This document shows positions 22,434 through 33,206 of a stretch of DNA of 64,000 bases, in pieces. Below the pieces are notes generated by a model. That model had not been told where the DNA came from, ran no database searches, and saw nothing but the letters and a program-made list of their open reading frames with translations. Numbering within the stretch: position 1 is the first letter of the stretch; every line of letters begins with the position of its first letter. This DNA comes from Allacma fusca (lineage: Eukaryota; Arthropoda; Collembola; Symphypleona; Sminthuridae): the NCBI GenBank assembly GCA_947179485.1, contig OX359245.1, forward strand, positions 55,601,067-55,665,066, given 5' to 3'. A program made the position numbers and the translations under genes.

Positions 22434-24823
22434 GAGTGTGACAGTCCTCCTTTTTGTCCTCCTCGTCGACCTATTATTGTCCTTTTTGGATCCTCCGTCT
22501 ATTCCGAAGATGACCAGCGCTCAACGTGTGTCAGTAGACTTCGTTCCTACGTCCCGACGTTCCAAGCTAGAAGCCAAATATTGGACGTTTCTCAAGCTCC
22601 TCCGCTGGATGAGCACACTCATTCTGATCCTAATCCACCACGTGATAATGGCTCTGAATCTTCCCATGAGCTCTACTACCCACCTAATACCATGTCTTTA
22701 ACCTCACCGAGATCTACTTTAATCACTAGATCTCGATCTCGTGCGGCCGCGGCGGCTTCAAGCGCCAGTTCACCCATTAACAACCAGCCCTCCTTTGAGC
22801 CTGATTTTTCGGATTTAATCCCATTTCTTAATTCCCGCGAATTTTCCGCTCCGTTTAAACAACAGAATGTTGTAGTTCCAACTCAGCCGTTGATTTCTAC
22901 TTCAGATCACGGCTCTGCACCCACAATTGCGGGCACTCGCTCTCGCAAAACTTCTCTGCAAGTACCGAATGACGAGTACTTCCCTCCCAAAACTACGGCA
23001 AGAGAGGTAATTTGATCTCCCGTAGTGACTCGGTCCAGAGCCCGCTCTGACACAGTCGTACAGGCAAATTGCGATAGTGAGTTGGTTCTAGAACTTAATC
23101 GCATTCCTATTTATCCGCATCCTCATTTGGACGGACCTGACGGTGTAGGTAACCCCCAATCAGCTCCTAATTTTGTCTCCATATCCAGTACGACAGGAGG
23201 TGACACAATTGTCTCCCCTCTCAGTCCTACTACATTACCAACTTTATTTGATGCATCTACCTATATTTCTTTTCACTCCGATTCTGAGCTTCAGGATCCT
23301 CCGATTCTATCTCCTCCGAAATTACCAAATATATCTACTTCGGGTAGCGTTGACACTTTTATAGCTCAGTCAGCTACCTTGCCGGAACAAAAATTTTATG
23401 TTCCTCCTTTTCCAGTAAATACAGTGGAAACCTTAAATACCTTCAGGTCTCCGACTGACCACTCGATAGTGAGCCCGGTTCGAATAGCTCACTCTCCCAC
23501 TTTATCTCCGTCCAATAATCAGGGATTGTCCTCTGTACTGTCTCCACTATTAGTCACGCTCCCCACTCCGGCGGCTCCGGCTCAGGCTGAATCACGCTGT
23601 TCATTTATTCCCACTACATTTCCTTTTGAATCGGGGGGTTCAATTCCCATCCCATGTGCTTGCAAACCTAAACTGACCCTAAATGTCACTAAAGGTAAAG
23701 TCCCAATCATTAATGTATGTCCTCCCAGCGCTCAGGTGATGGACACTACAGATTTAAGTACTTCATTAGTTAATCCATTTTTGCCACCGTCGAAACAGGA
23801 GGATAAATTTACTGAAACTGTCCTACCTAAAACCAATTTAAAGTCCGAATCTCCGACTCGTACTCCTGAATTCACACTCCCGTCAAATTCTCGAGCGGAG
23901 ATATTTTCTCAACCTAACAGTCCCAAATTTACCGACCAAATATATACTAAATTGCTCGATACATTTAATTCTATTTCTACAGAGGATTATCCACATCCAG
24001 CTAGCATTGACTACAACAGCGTTCCGACTGGCCCGGTAACCCCTGACGTTATTCTAGCCCAGAAGCCTCAAGTTTTGCCTATTCCAGAGGAACTGTTACA
24101 GACAGTTGGTTCATCGGAATCTAGTCAAAGTGGCACAACTGTTGACCCTCCAGTCCATTCTCCTGATCTACGGTTGATTTATTTACCTCGGCTCAGGGTT
24201 CTGAAACCATGTCTCAATCCTTTGACCGCCCTGATTCCGATGAATTGTTTGAGCCACTGTTTCACTCCTCTGCTCATGATTTACATAATGTGACAGACGG
24301 GTGCCCACCAGTAACCTCAACACATTCACCAACGTCTTCGATACCTCCGGACATGGCTAAGAGTCCCGTGGATAGACATAGTACATCAGATTCTATATCT
24401 GTTCCTAAAAGTTTTGCCTCTACTCAGCCCCATGTGTCTCCGTCTTACCAAATGGACTGGACCCCATACCGACGTACTTACGAGCCGTCTGATACTGGGC
24501 CTTCGTCATTGCCATCTCATGATACTCAAACACCCAATCAGTTATCGAGCTGTAAGGACTCCGTCCAGTTGTCTAAACTTACCTCCGTTACCCGTAAACG
24601 TTTACGAGTATCTCCGACAATGACAGAGGATACTTCTCCTGAAACAATGCATAAGCGTTTGAATCAGAGTGGATGTACCATTTATAATAGCAAGGTCAGT
24701 AATAACGCCCCATTTGCCCGTAAATGTCCGTCCGATAGTTCTCTCCGAATTCCGGGTGTCTCTTACGCCGACGTGGTTACTAAATCCAGTAAACACATTG
24801 AATCACGCCCCTATAGTCACTAA
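22434..24823 (+). pseudogene. R1 long Ser/Pro-rich tail downstream of integrase
   Basis: Frame 0 continues past the integrase TGA through 23015, where another TGA falls, and on to 24293. Near 24200 the coding signal shifts to frame 2 and runs to 24823. Composition is dominated by Ser, Pro and Thr with short basic clusters (TRSRSRAAAAA, VTRKRLRVSP) and a GVSYADVVTK motif near the end. If all breaks are mutations the tail would exceed 750 residues. It has no membrane span, so it is not an envelope. Its role is unknown. Confidence 0.5.
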
Positions 24824-25983
24824 CACCCATTATAAATAAGTGCCCCGACATTTTTGCCTACGGGAGCTATGGCTCTGCCTTCTCCGGAGGTCGCCAAACA
24901 GACCACTGGTTCGTCTCCCACACAATACATTCCTGTTAGTGATGACACTAAACTGGAAACTGCCAGGGACTCCTCCGTGGACCTTCGTAGTCCTCCATCG
25001 CCCCCCATTGAGAGTACTCTGCAGGGAGCAACTTCACTATTGAAGTCCCCACCTGCGGTTTCACATGTCATTAAACATACACCACCGTGCGGAACTAATA
25101 CTCTTTTTATTTCTTCTAGGTTCGTGCCGACGGATGGTCCTATTGATCCTTCCATTGTTGGGGGGCAACAACACCCCACCCCTGGGGAAGAACGGGCATA
25201 CCCATTATCACTTCAAAATCTACCTCAGACTCATCACATATAATAAGAGGAGCCCCTAAGTTCGGCCCCGCATTTGTTAAAAATGCTTCAAAAAAAAATT
25301 CTTCTTTCTTCATAATTACCTTCCAATTATCAGTCCCGAGCTGCGTGAGGCGGACCTGTTAAACTGTTAGGAGAGATGAAAGTGGGTCAGTATCATAATT
25401 ACATTATCTACTCCTAAGTATCCTGGAATTTATTAATAACCTTCCAAGATAATCAAATACCATATTTGCCTAAATTTTCTTACCCAAGCTAGCTAAAGCA
25501 GGAAAAATATTTTTGCCTGTCACAAACCTAAAAATTTACATTTTTCATTCCTCACAATTTACCTTAAACAATCTACTCTGGTCTCTCACCTGGAATTTCT
25601 GACCAGTTATCCTACCTTAAATTTACATAGATAAAATAAAACCTTACCTTTGAGTAATCCTAGTCACTTTTTGTTCATTCCAATTCTGATCCTCGATCGC
25701 GTGGCTGACTCCATTTTTGCTCTCCATTTAAGTTAAGACTGCTTCTCGTGGTTCCCTTCGGACTGTTCTTCTGGATCCTATACCTGACACTTTTACACGT
25801 TACATCAGGCACGGACATGCAAGTTCCATAATTTACTAGCGCCCTCACGATTCTGTAGGACACAATGATTATTAGTGTATATTGTTAATGTGTACTAGAA
25901 TACAGGACTATTTTTTAATTTACGGTAAAATAATTGTTAACTATTAAAAACATTACCCACTTTTTCCGCCGTGTAGCTTTTCC
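24824..25983 (+). other. R1 spacer with a small frame and splice-acceptor-like sites
   Basis: A frame-2 segment 24854-25243 continues the Ser/Pro-rich composition of the tail and is probably its decayed end. A pyrimidine tract ending TTCTTCTAG lies at 25119, and another ending CCGCCGTGTAG at 25976, eight bases before the ATG of ORF B. The remainder, about 25250-25970, is AT-rich with no gene I can support. Confidence 0.4.
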
Positions 25984-27167
25984 ATGGCTCAACAGCTTCT
26001 ACATAAGGGGGCCCGTGTGTTTCCGGCCCGTTTGGCAAACAGGCACATCGCACCAATCTTTCGGATCGGTTTGAGAGGATGGAAGATCGTCTTTCGGTTC
26101 AAGAACCTTCAAAGGAAACCGAATCTAACGAGTGGTATCTGGCATACTGCAATGAGGTTCAGGAGCTACGAATTAAACTCCTCTCCTCCGAATTTGTCCT
26201 GGCAAATTATAGGGCTAAGTGGTTTCAATATTTTCTTGCACTCACAAACACTGACTCCCACCACTCCCTTAACGTGTCCGTCTTTGATACTCGTACTGAC
26301 GCCTTTATTTCTGAAGACTATGAAGATTTCCAATTAGTTTTGGACCTGGACGATCTCCGTAATTACTCCCCTCCTTCAGGATGGGAACGTTTCAAGAAGC
26401 TTCATCAAGTGCTGACTATGAGAATTGTCTCCTTGCCTAAGATGTTTTGTTTTACATGCGCCAGTCAAGAGCACAATTCAACAGCTTGTGACCAACCTAG
26501 TCAACCCGACACAGCGGTTCGGATCGATTTAGAAGACCGACTGGAGCAATTACAACAATTAATTGCTCAAGCAGAAGGCGTGTTGCTTTCAACCAAACTT
26601 TCAGCCGAACAACCTCTTCCTCAGCAACTAACACTTCTCTCCCTCCCCTCTTCTCAAGATCAAACTATTGACTCCTCCGGGTCCGACTACAGAATCATTA
26701 GTCTTATGAACCCGTGGACTCAACTCCCTAATTTCCGATCTTTCTTTGCCCCAATTCCCCCGGAAGTTACTATTTGCGTTAATGATAATTATTTCCGCAA
26801 ATTTTACTCCACTGTTCTTGCAGCACTATCTGTGCATATGCGTCGGCTCATTAGGCAGGACCGAATCTTTAATTTTGAGGAGCGTCTAGAGTTTAAGTGG
26901 GAGTCATGTAGCTCCGATATTTTAAATTTGGTGTGGGAGTTATTTTATGATGGTAAAGTTAATGTCCATCAGTCGCTGCTCTCACAATTTAAGAAGCGAC
27001 TCCATCTTTTACGAGTCCCTTTCTACACCAAAACCCGTTCTTCCAACTTTCCTCCCACCCCTTTCCTCAGTATTCACAGTGTCAATAATGAGGCTCAGTG
27101 TGAGCTCTGTTCCATGCCCACTCCGACATTGGATGTTTTGGTGACTCATATGAAGTCCCGTGAATAA
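25984..27167 (+). pseudogene. R1 ORF B: zinc-knuckle accessory protein, one frameshift
   Basis: ATG at 25984 opens about 20 codons in frame 1, then coding moves to frame 0 near 26050 and runs to 27167, giving about 390 residues. Visible features are an N-terminal charged region, a CX2CX4HX4C knuckle (CFTCASQEHNSTAC), a Gln-rich helical stretch and a C-terminal CELC ... THMKSRE that looks like a cut C2H2 finger. It lies after a splice-acceptor-like AG. The knuckle suggests nucleic-acid binding. It could be a second Gag-like protein captured from another element. No membrane segment is seen, so an Env is unlikely. Confidence 0.5.
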
Positions 27168-27541
27168 TTCCTTGTTGCCTCCTCAATTAATCATTTAACT
27201 TTAAATTTACCCCACATCCTTCCCATATAAGCTTTGGGAATTATAACAGTACCTTACCTTATTAAATATTAGTTATTTCGGCTTTGCTGCAGCCCTACAT
27301 ACTGTACCGTAGACATTCTATATACTGCCCCGTTATTACGGCAGGACGGTGTAGTTGTATCCCTTAAGTACTTACCTCACACTCGTTCATTCAGACACTA
27401 GTTCTCAACGCGCGTGTGGCTGTCATCTTATTATGTTCGTGCCCTTGTTTATTTAAGGATCATTATAATCTTGATTTTTGTGTCTCCAGTGGGATAATTA
27501 TATAAATATAATCCTGATTATGATCTGTTTCTTTTTTCAGA
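27168..27541 (+). other. Spacer between R1 ORF B and ORF C, ending in a strong splice acceptor
   Basis: There is no ORF. The last bases are a pyrimidine tract closing TTTCTTTTTTCAG at 27540, directly before the AATGG start of ORF C. This is a textbook 3' splice site placed to fuse a leader to the ATG. Confidence 0.5.
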
Positions 27542-28652
27542 ATGGCATTCTCTAAGAATCAGGCCGGTCGGGTGATTGAGGAGATTCGGACAATGGCCGA
27601 CCTGGCCCACCACTTGGTGACTTCTGCTGAGGCCGAATTGGAGGACTCTGTTACTGTGACTTCACGCACCTTGGGGGAAATGGTTGATGCCTTTCTAATA
27701 GAGCAACCTGGCCTCATGATTGTTACCACTTTTGAGGAGGGTGATCCTATTTCTTGGAGTAATCAAATACGTACTTTAGTGGATCAACTTCCCTCGGCTG
27801 ATGGGATCGGCCGTGAAAGGAAGTTATGCATTATGATCCAAAGATACTTACTGGCGATTCGGGATCACTACTCAGATTCAACGAGCGGCTCCGTTAATTA
27901 TACCTCTGCTGTTCGAAGTCTCTCCTGCTCCGGGCGTTCAAGAACCTTCTTGGACTGTTGGCACTCCTGCATTGGTTTCCACTGCTCCGACCTCCTATAT
28001 TAAAGGAGCTCCCAAAGTCGTTTTGACAGTCCACCCTGATCAACGGCGTAAATGGGGATGCTTCCCCGCAAATCAAGGACCAGCTTTTCGAACTTGGATT
28101 TCGGCTACGCCTTCCAATGAGGTTTTCACTTCCCTTTTTTCCCTTCATTATGTCTTAGATGACTTTTTTGCTCTCCTGGGGGGTCGAGAACACGCAGCCA
28201 CTCTGATTGGAAATCGCTGTGAGTGCGTGATTATTTTGGATCCGAAACAATTCGGCACCACTTGTCGTCAGATCCGAATTACGGGTACTGTTCCAGCCAT
28301 TCGACACCTTCAACACGAATTTACGGCTGAAATCCGCCGAAAGGGCTTTACAATCAAAGGTCCTGCACGCATAACGCCGCCACTTGACGCTCGTCACGCT
28401 CTTTTGGGGTGGGTGCCACGTAGTCCTGCCGACGTCATGGAATTTACGCTGCCAGTGTGTGGATTTGTGACCTCTGACGATCGTGATTGTTTGGGGCCGC
28501 ATTATCTTCGGGACCATGCCGGCTGCTTCAAGTGCCGTGAGAACGTCGTCCGCCATACCAGTGCACGATGCCCTTTCTATCCTCGTGGACATAACGTGCG
28601 GGCGGTTAATAATGGTTATGTCGGTTGGTTCAATTTTGATTTCAAATGTTAA
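27542..28652 (+). pseudogene. R1 ORF C: accessory protein with C-terminal Cys/His finger, one frameshift
   Basis: The ATG at 27542 follows a splice acceptor by one base. Frame 2 runs to about 27900, then coding signal continues in frame 0 to 28652, about 370 residues. The N-terminal part is helical and acidic. The C-terminal part is rich in Cys and His, with VCGFVTSDDRDC and a last finger CFKCRENVVRHTSARCPF (CX2CX6HX4C then PF). A similar CX2CX10HX4C-PF ending closes the accessory protein of the minus-strand element. I do not recognise the family. Confidence 0.5.
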
Positions 28653-29297
28653 TACAGTTTGATTATTATTGTGGTTAACTGACGCCCTGGTATGATTAGC
28701 TGGATTTACGGCATATGATCCGTGACTTAAGTTAAAACGAACAGTTATAACACAAATCATTGCCATTTTTGCCTTGGGTCACTTCTAATAAGTTTCAATT
28801 CGTGCTGGTTTTTTTAAATAAATTGAATTATTGTATTGAAGATTTAAAATGACATTAAACAGACAGTCAAGAAAAACCTCATTGTGAAAAAGAGTACCCA
28901 GTGGAAGCAATTCCCATTGCCATAATTCCAGGATTTTGGTTTCTGGAATGGTGACATTGCAGTCGAAAAGTTTGTTACGACTACAGTAATATTATTAATA
29001 GTATGCGGAAACCTAAAGTTACTGAACATCTTAAACTCAATGAAGCTTAGCATACCTCATAATTTTGAGTATTCTGTAAAAATAAATAAATTTATAAATG
29101 TATTTAGTTACAGTTATTGTCTAAAAACATTAGTAGTATATGTATGTATGTATTTTAGGGGTTCCCTCTCAACATTGAGAGAGATACTGCTCAGGCCGTT
29201 AGTAGTATATAGTTAACCATTAGTAACATACAGTGGCATCCCTATATAGTGGCAGGAAGTTGTCACCCCCTTGGAAACCACTATATAGGAAAGATCC
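28653..29297. other. R1 end and unassigned sequence
   Basis: Up to about 28.75 kb this may be the R1 3' untranslated end, but no LTR is found. A short region near 29210-29260 weakly recalls the receptor 5' flank (GTGGCATC and CTATATA words as near 640 and 48160). A perfect 12-bp inverted repeat, CCTATATAGTGG and CCACTATATAGG, lies at 29241-29252 and 29278-29289. There is no gene. Confidence 0.4.
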
Positions 29298-29912
29298 GAC
29301 CACGAACTTGACTTGACGCCGACTTCTCAAGTACGTATTTCAAGATAACCCGAACTTGAAAATTTCAGTTCAAGTAATACTTGAATGGAACAAGTTGGGA
29401 TTTTCAGGTAATACTCATATTACTTGACCATGATTTTATACGCGCGTTTCGGGTCCAACGTTAATTTGACTTGACCATGACCCGAACTTGACCATGAGAT
29501 TGAAACATACTTCTACTTCGTTTCTAACACACTAGGTTTCACCCCGCATCATGTGATCAACCGCCTCTAAAAACAAAAAATGTATTTTTGGTCCTTGTCA
29601 CTGAATGTAGAATGTTGTTACAATGGAGATCTACTCTGGTTTCGAGTCTCAGTTGACATTTTCGGTAACAGAACTGATATTAAATTTTGTTGACATGTAT
29701 ACTATTGTAAAAATGGATGAACACTTTTAAAAAAATTTCTATGGAGCCGAGCCATATGAGTGTTGAGCGGTCTTTTGTGTTTACACACGGAACAGGTTAA
29801 AATGATGCCCTAAAATTCCGCTTTAAGTTTTATTTAGTATAGTGAATCGTAAGTGAATTGAAAACTCCCTCAGCCTCCCTCAGACTTGCGCTAACATGAT
29901 TACTTGAACTTG

Positions 29913-30483
29913 TGTCAGGCCAAGTAGTCCACGGGAGGAAATGCGTACAGCTAGGGGTATGGCAGCAGGGATGGCAAAAGCAATTGTGGTGAAGCTAGGC
30001 AGGTGTAAGAGTACTCTCTACTATGAGCTCAATGTCAAAAGCAATGCAGTTCCAACGCTTTAGTTTACCGCGACTAATTTTTATTTATAGTAATTTCAGG
30101 CAAAATAAACAGAAATTTCAGGCAATGTTAAAGCGATACAGCTTTATCTAAAACTGGAGAAGTTGCTCCAACCATTATTTGTAAGTGAGTGGATTCTATT
30201 TAGTTCTGGACATTTCCTTATATAGGAAATTGTCCCGAACCTAATTTACATTATTGTCGGAGGTTTAACTGGAGATGTCTATATTACTTCAGTTGGGCCT
30301 TCCGTTTACTCAAATCAACAAATTTTAAATACTAAAAATAGCCTGCAGTGGTCATTGTCTCTTTACGGGGAGAGACAATGGTCACTGCTAATCTCTAATT
30401 AGCATTAAGTGTAAATGCTTACATATATGTATGGTAGTCGTACACTTATGTACGACTGCCATACGCATTTTCCTTCCTCTACA
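29913..30483 (-). repeat. M 3' LTR (571 bp)
   Basis: Nearly identical to 42755-43325. Differences are G versus A near 29924 and 29934 and TT versus CC near the GGAGG-TTAACTGG stretch. A hairpin, CATTGTCTC with GAGACAATG, lies near the inner end. Being downstream of the genes on the minus strand, it is the 3' LTR. Confidence 0.95.
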
Positions 30484-30826
30484 CTATTCCCGGCTGTAGC
30501 GTCTATGACCTCATAGATGCGCTATGATACTGAAAGAAAGTATAAGTTTTCATAAATTCAATTTACGATCAGATCTATTATTTTCCAAAACCCTTTGACA
30601 TTTATGTTTACGAACCCTGTTCGTACAATCTCTATTAGTACAATTCATAATTTTTAATAAATTTATATCTACAACTTCAACCATTGTAACAAGCCTAACA
30701 TTAAACAACATGTCAGCGTTTGACATTCAAGCATTATATTTACTAAACGATCATTCATACATTAAAGCACAGCCGTACTCACAAACATCACACTTCAACA
30801 TTTATGCCATGAGCTTAAGCCATCAC
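30484..30826 (-). other. M 3' untranslated end
   Basis: AT-rich sequence between accessory ORF 2 and the 3' LTR. Its first 35 bases next to the LTR, with GACTATGACCTCATAG-like words, are closely echoed at 40906-40940 beside the internal LTR. No gene is seen. Confidence 0.5.
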
Positions 30827-31243
30827 TTATTCTTCTCGCTGTTCTTCTTCAGAAGATTCGGTCTCGGCCTCAGCAAATGCGGGAGAGACTGGTCTTATGA
30901 AGCGAGCAGCAAAGTCTTCATCTTCTTCTGAGGAAGAACTTGGTGACGAGGCGGGAAGGTAGTATCGTTCCGGCAGATCATCGTTTGCTAATTGTCGGAG
31001 GAATAAGCGTGCTTGTAAGAATCCCTCGTCGACTCGATCAGGTTCCCTATCCACTAAGAGCTGCAAAGCTGAGACATACTCTGGAGCCGTGCAGAACCGG
31101 TGAGGCGAGTGAAGCACATCATTCCTGGCCAACAACAGATAAGTAGTAGCTTGATTTAGGCCGTACCGAACAGTCCGGAGTCCATGGTCGATGACGACCT
31201 GTCCTATTGCTGAACTATTTCCTGGTCGTAAGTTACCAGCCAT
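30827..31243 (-). CDS. M accessory ORF 2 (138 aa, acidic tail)
   Basis: ATG at 31243, stop at 30827, no breaks. The N-terminal two thirds are mixed helical sequence (VRYGLNQATTYLLLARNDVL). The end is strongly acidic and serine-rich, with SSPSSSSEEDED and ESSEEEQREE. An AG directly precedes the ATG, but with a weak pyrimidine tract. It lies between the 195-bp repeats and the 3' LTR on the element's coding strand. No family is recognised and there is no signal peptide or membrane span. Confidence 0.55.
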   Translation of the reverse strand: MAGNLRPGNSSAIGQVVIDHGLRTVRYGLNQATTYLLLARNDVLHSPHRFCTAPEYVSALQLLVDREPDRVDEGFLQARLFLRQLANDDLPERYYLPASSPSSSSEEDEDFAARFIRPVSPAFAEAETESSEEEQREE

Positions 31244-31393
31244 CTACGCATACATTAAAGCAACAATCAACTACTAGTAAAGCACAGCAAATAATCACAT
31301 TTACCAACATTCAAACGTATGTAAGCAATACTACTAGTTTACTCCAATTACTCAAAAGCACATTATTAACTTAGTATTTCATACAATAAGGTT

Positions 31394-32330
31394 ACACGTA
31401 AATACTTATTCGGTGAAAGTCCGAAAATTTCAACTCCAAATTTCCGGGTCGTATACCTAATGGCAACCTATGAGTATACCACGAATAAGTACCCTGTTAT
31501 AGTATCCTTGCAGATGAGATACTATCATTAGGATCTTGGTATTCGTTTCTGAGAAAAGATGGTAAATAAACCTACTGTCTTAATTTACATGTGAATACAT
31601 ACATGACATACTCCCGAATTTTCATTGTTAAATTTCCGGGTCGTAGTCCTAATGGTAAACTATGAGTCCACCACGAATAAGTACCCTATACTAGTACCTT
31701 TGAAAACGAGATACTCTAATCAGGATCTTGGTACTCGTTTCTGAGAAAGTTGGTGAATAAACATGGTTAGGCTAAAGTGCCTAAAGTTACATGTGAATAC
31801 ATACATGACATACTCCCGAATTTTCATTGTTAAATTTCCGGGTCGTAGTCCTAATGGTAAACTATGAGTCCACCACGAATAAGTACCCTATACTAGTACC
31901 CTTGAAAACGAGATACTCTAATCAGGATCTTGGTACTCGTTTCTGAGAAAAGTTGGTAAACAAACTTACTGTCTTAAGTTACATGTGAATACATATATGA
32001 CATACTCCCGAAATTTCATCATTAAATTTCAGGGTCGTAGTCCTAATGGCAAACTATGAGTCCACCACGAATAAGTACCCTATACTAGTACCCTTGACGA
32101 CAAGATACTCTAATCAGGATCTTGGTACTCGTTTCTGAGAAAAGTTGGTAAACAAACTTACTGTCTTAAGTTACATGTGATTACATATATGACATACTCC
32201 CGAATTTTCATTGTTAAATTTCCGGGTCGTAGTCCTAATGGCAAACTATGAGTATACCATCAGAAGTACCTTCCAAGTATGGTATTTAGTACTCTGAGGC
32301 TCAAAATAAAATGTTGGTATTAATTTCCTC
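31394..32330. repeat. Tandem repeat of about 195 bp, five copies, in M
   Basis: Units begin ACAYGT at about 31394, 31587, 31789, 31981 and 32173, spaced 193, 202, 192 and 192 bases. The inner three are very similar; the first is diverged and the last is cut short. Each contains a CGGGTCGTA core, a CCACGAATAAGTACCCT stretch and a GTTTCTGAGAAA end. The array is noncoding and lies between the two accessory ORFs. Confidence 0.9.
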
Positions 32331-32418
32331 GATATTTAGCAACATTTATTCATGACATTATATACGCGTACATATAATGTATTTAGTACCAAATGGGAAT
32401 TAAATCCGTTGAAATACT

Positions 32419-33198
32419 TTATTTTGCCACAAATGGGCAAAGATCAATCAAATGACGTAAGTTGTCAGTCCTACCGGCGGTTAAACAAATCCGGCACTTA
32501 TACAACTTATTTGGCCGGCGCCGCTGAGGTTTCGATATAGCATATGGTTGCCCGAAAGGAAGTAGTGGAACAGGAGTAATTACTCGAGCTCCTGCGCTTG
32601 AAGAGTTTCGTGGCTTACAGTACCTATAAGTAATTTTAACTTGGGGTCTCGGATCAGGGGTATGGACAATGATAGCGTCAGAATTAGTAACCGTAGGAGC
32701 AAACAAAGGATTAATAACTGCACTGGAGCTAGCGAGACTATCCTCACTGTTACCAGTAGCATTTACAGTAAGCTTTGGGAACTGAGAGGCTAACACGCTA
32801 ACGCTATCCCGAGCAAGTTGTTCAGGAGTGGCATCAGAAATCGGTATGAAGACGTCTATGGATTCTTCACTTGTTGTTGACCAAGTGGGACTTAATCCAC
32901 GTTCCTCCTTAGATTGGTACTCGGAGTTTCCTGGTACACGATATCGTGCTCGTACGAAACCAAGCTTTGGTGAGCCTTTGAAACCTTGACGTTTCCACTC
33001 CGGTTCGTTTGTCTCCGTAGACTCATTGTTAGTCATGTCCATATCGGTTACGTCTTGCAGGTCAGCTTCTGTTATTACTTCTGTAGTGGCTGAGCTGGGC
33101 GAACCTAGCTGCCGTTCGATTTCTCTCACCATGTCAGAATCGAGACTACTCTCATCGTCTCAGCTAAGAGTAATCTCTTCAATATATGATGAATCCAT
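32419..33198 (-). pseudogene. M accessory ORF 1: Cys/His finger protein with one early stop
   Basis: ATG at 33198 lies nine bases after the pol stop. A TGA at 33160-33162 interrupts codon 13, after which the frame is open to 32419; an internal ATG at 33132 could restart translation and give 237 residues. The N-terminal half is acidic and Ser/Thr-rich. The C-terminus is basic (SKPQRRRPNKLYK) and ends in CRICLTAGRTDNLRHLIDLC followed by PF, a CX2CX10HX4C finger. The finger suggests nucleic-acid binding. The end resembles that of R1 ORF C. Confidence 0.55.
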
Positions 33199-33206
33199 CT
33201 ATATTA

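Larger units (their letters stand above)
15443..28800 (+). mobile_element. R1: degenerate Ty3/gypsy LTR element with extra ORFs
   Basis: The order is LTR, primer site, gag, protease, RT, RNase H, integrase, Ser/Pro-rich tail, ORF B and ORF C, all on the plus strand. RT-RH-IN order and a GPY/F-like integrase C-terminus mark the Ty3/gypsy group. Several frameshifts and stops show it is dead. No copy of the 5' LTR is found downstream, so the right end near 28.7-28.8 kb is approximate and truncated. It interrupts the broken receptor gene. At over 13 kb it is much longer than a usual gypsy element; most of the excess lies 3' of the integrase. Confidence 0.8.

Noticed and set aside
22581-25243. The post-integrase region of R1 as an envelope gene
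   Set aside because: There is no signal peptide, fusion peptide or transmembrane span, and composition is Ser/Pro-rich and soluble.
28155-28766. A 203-codon minus-strand ORF opposite R1 ORF C
   Set aside because: ORF C has Cys/His motifs and a splice acceptor at its start, while the antisense frame has no recognisable content.
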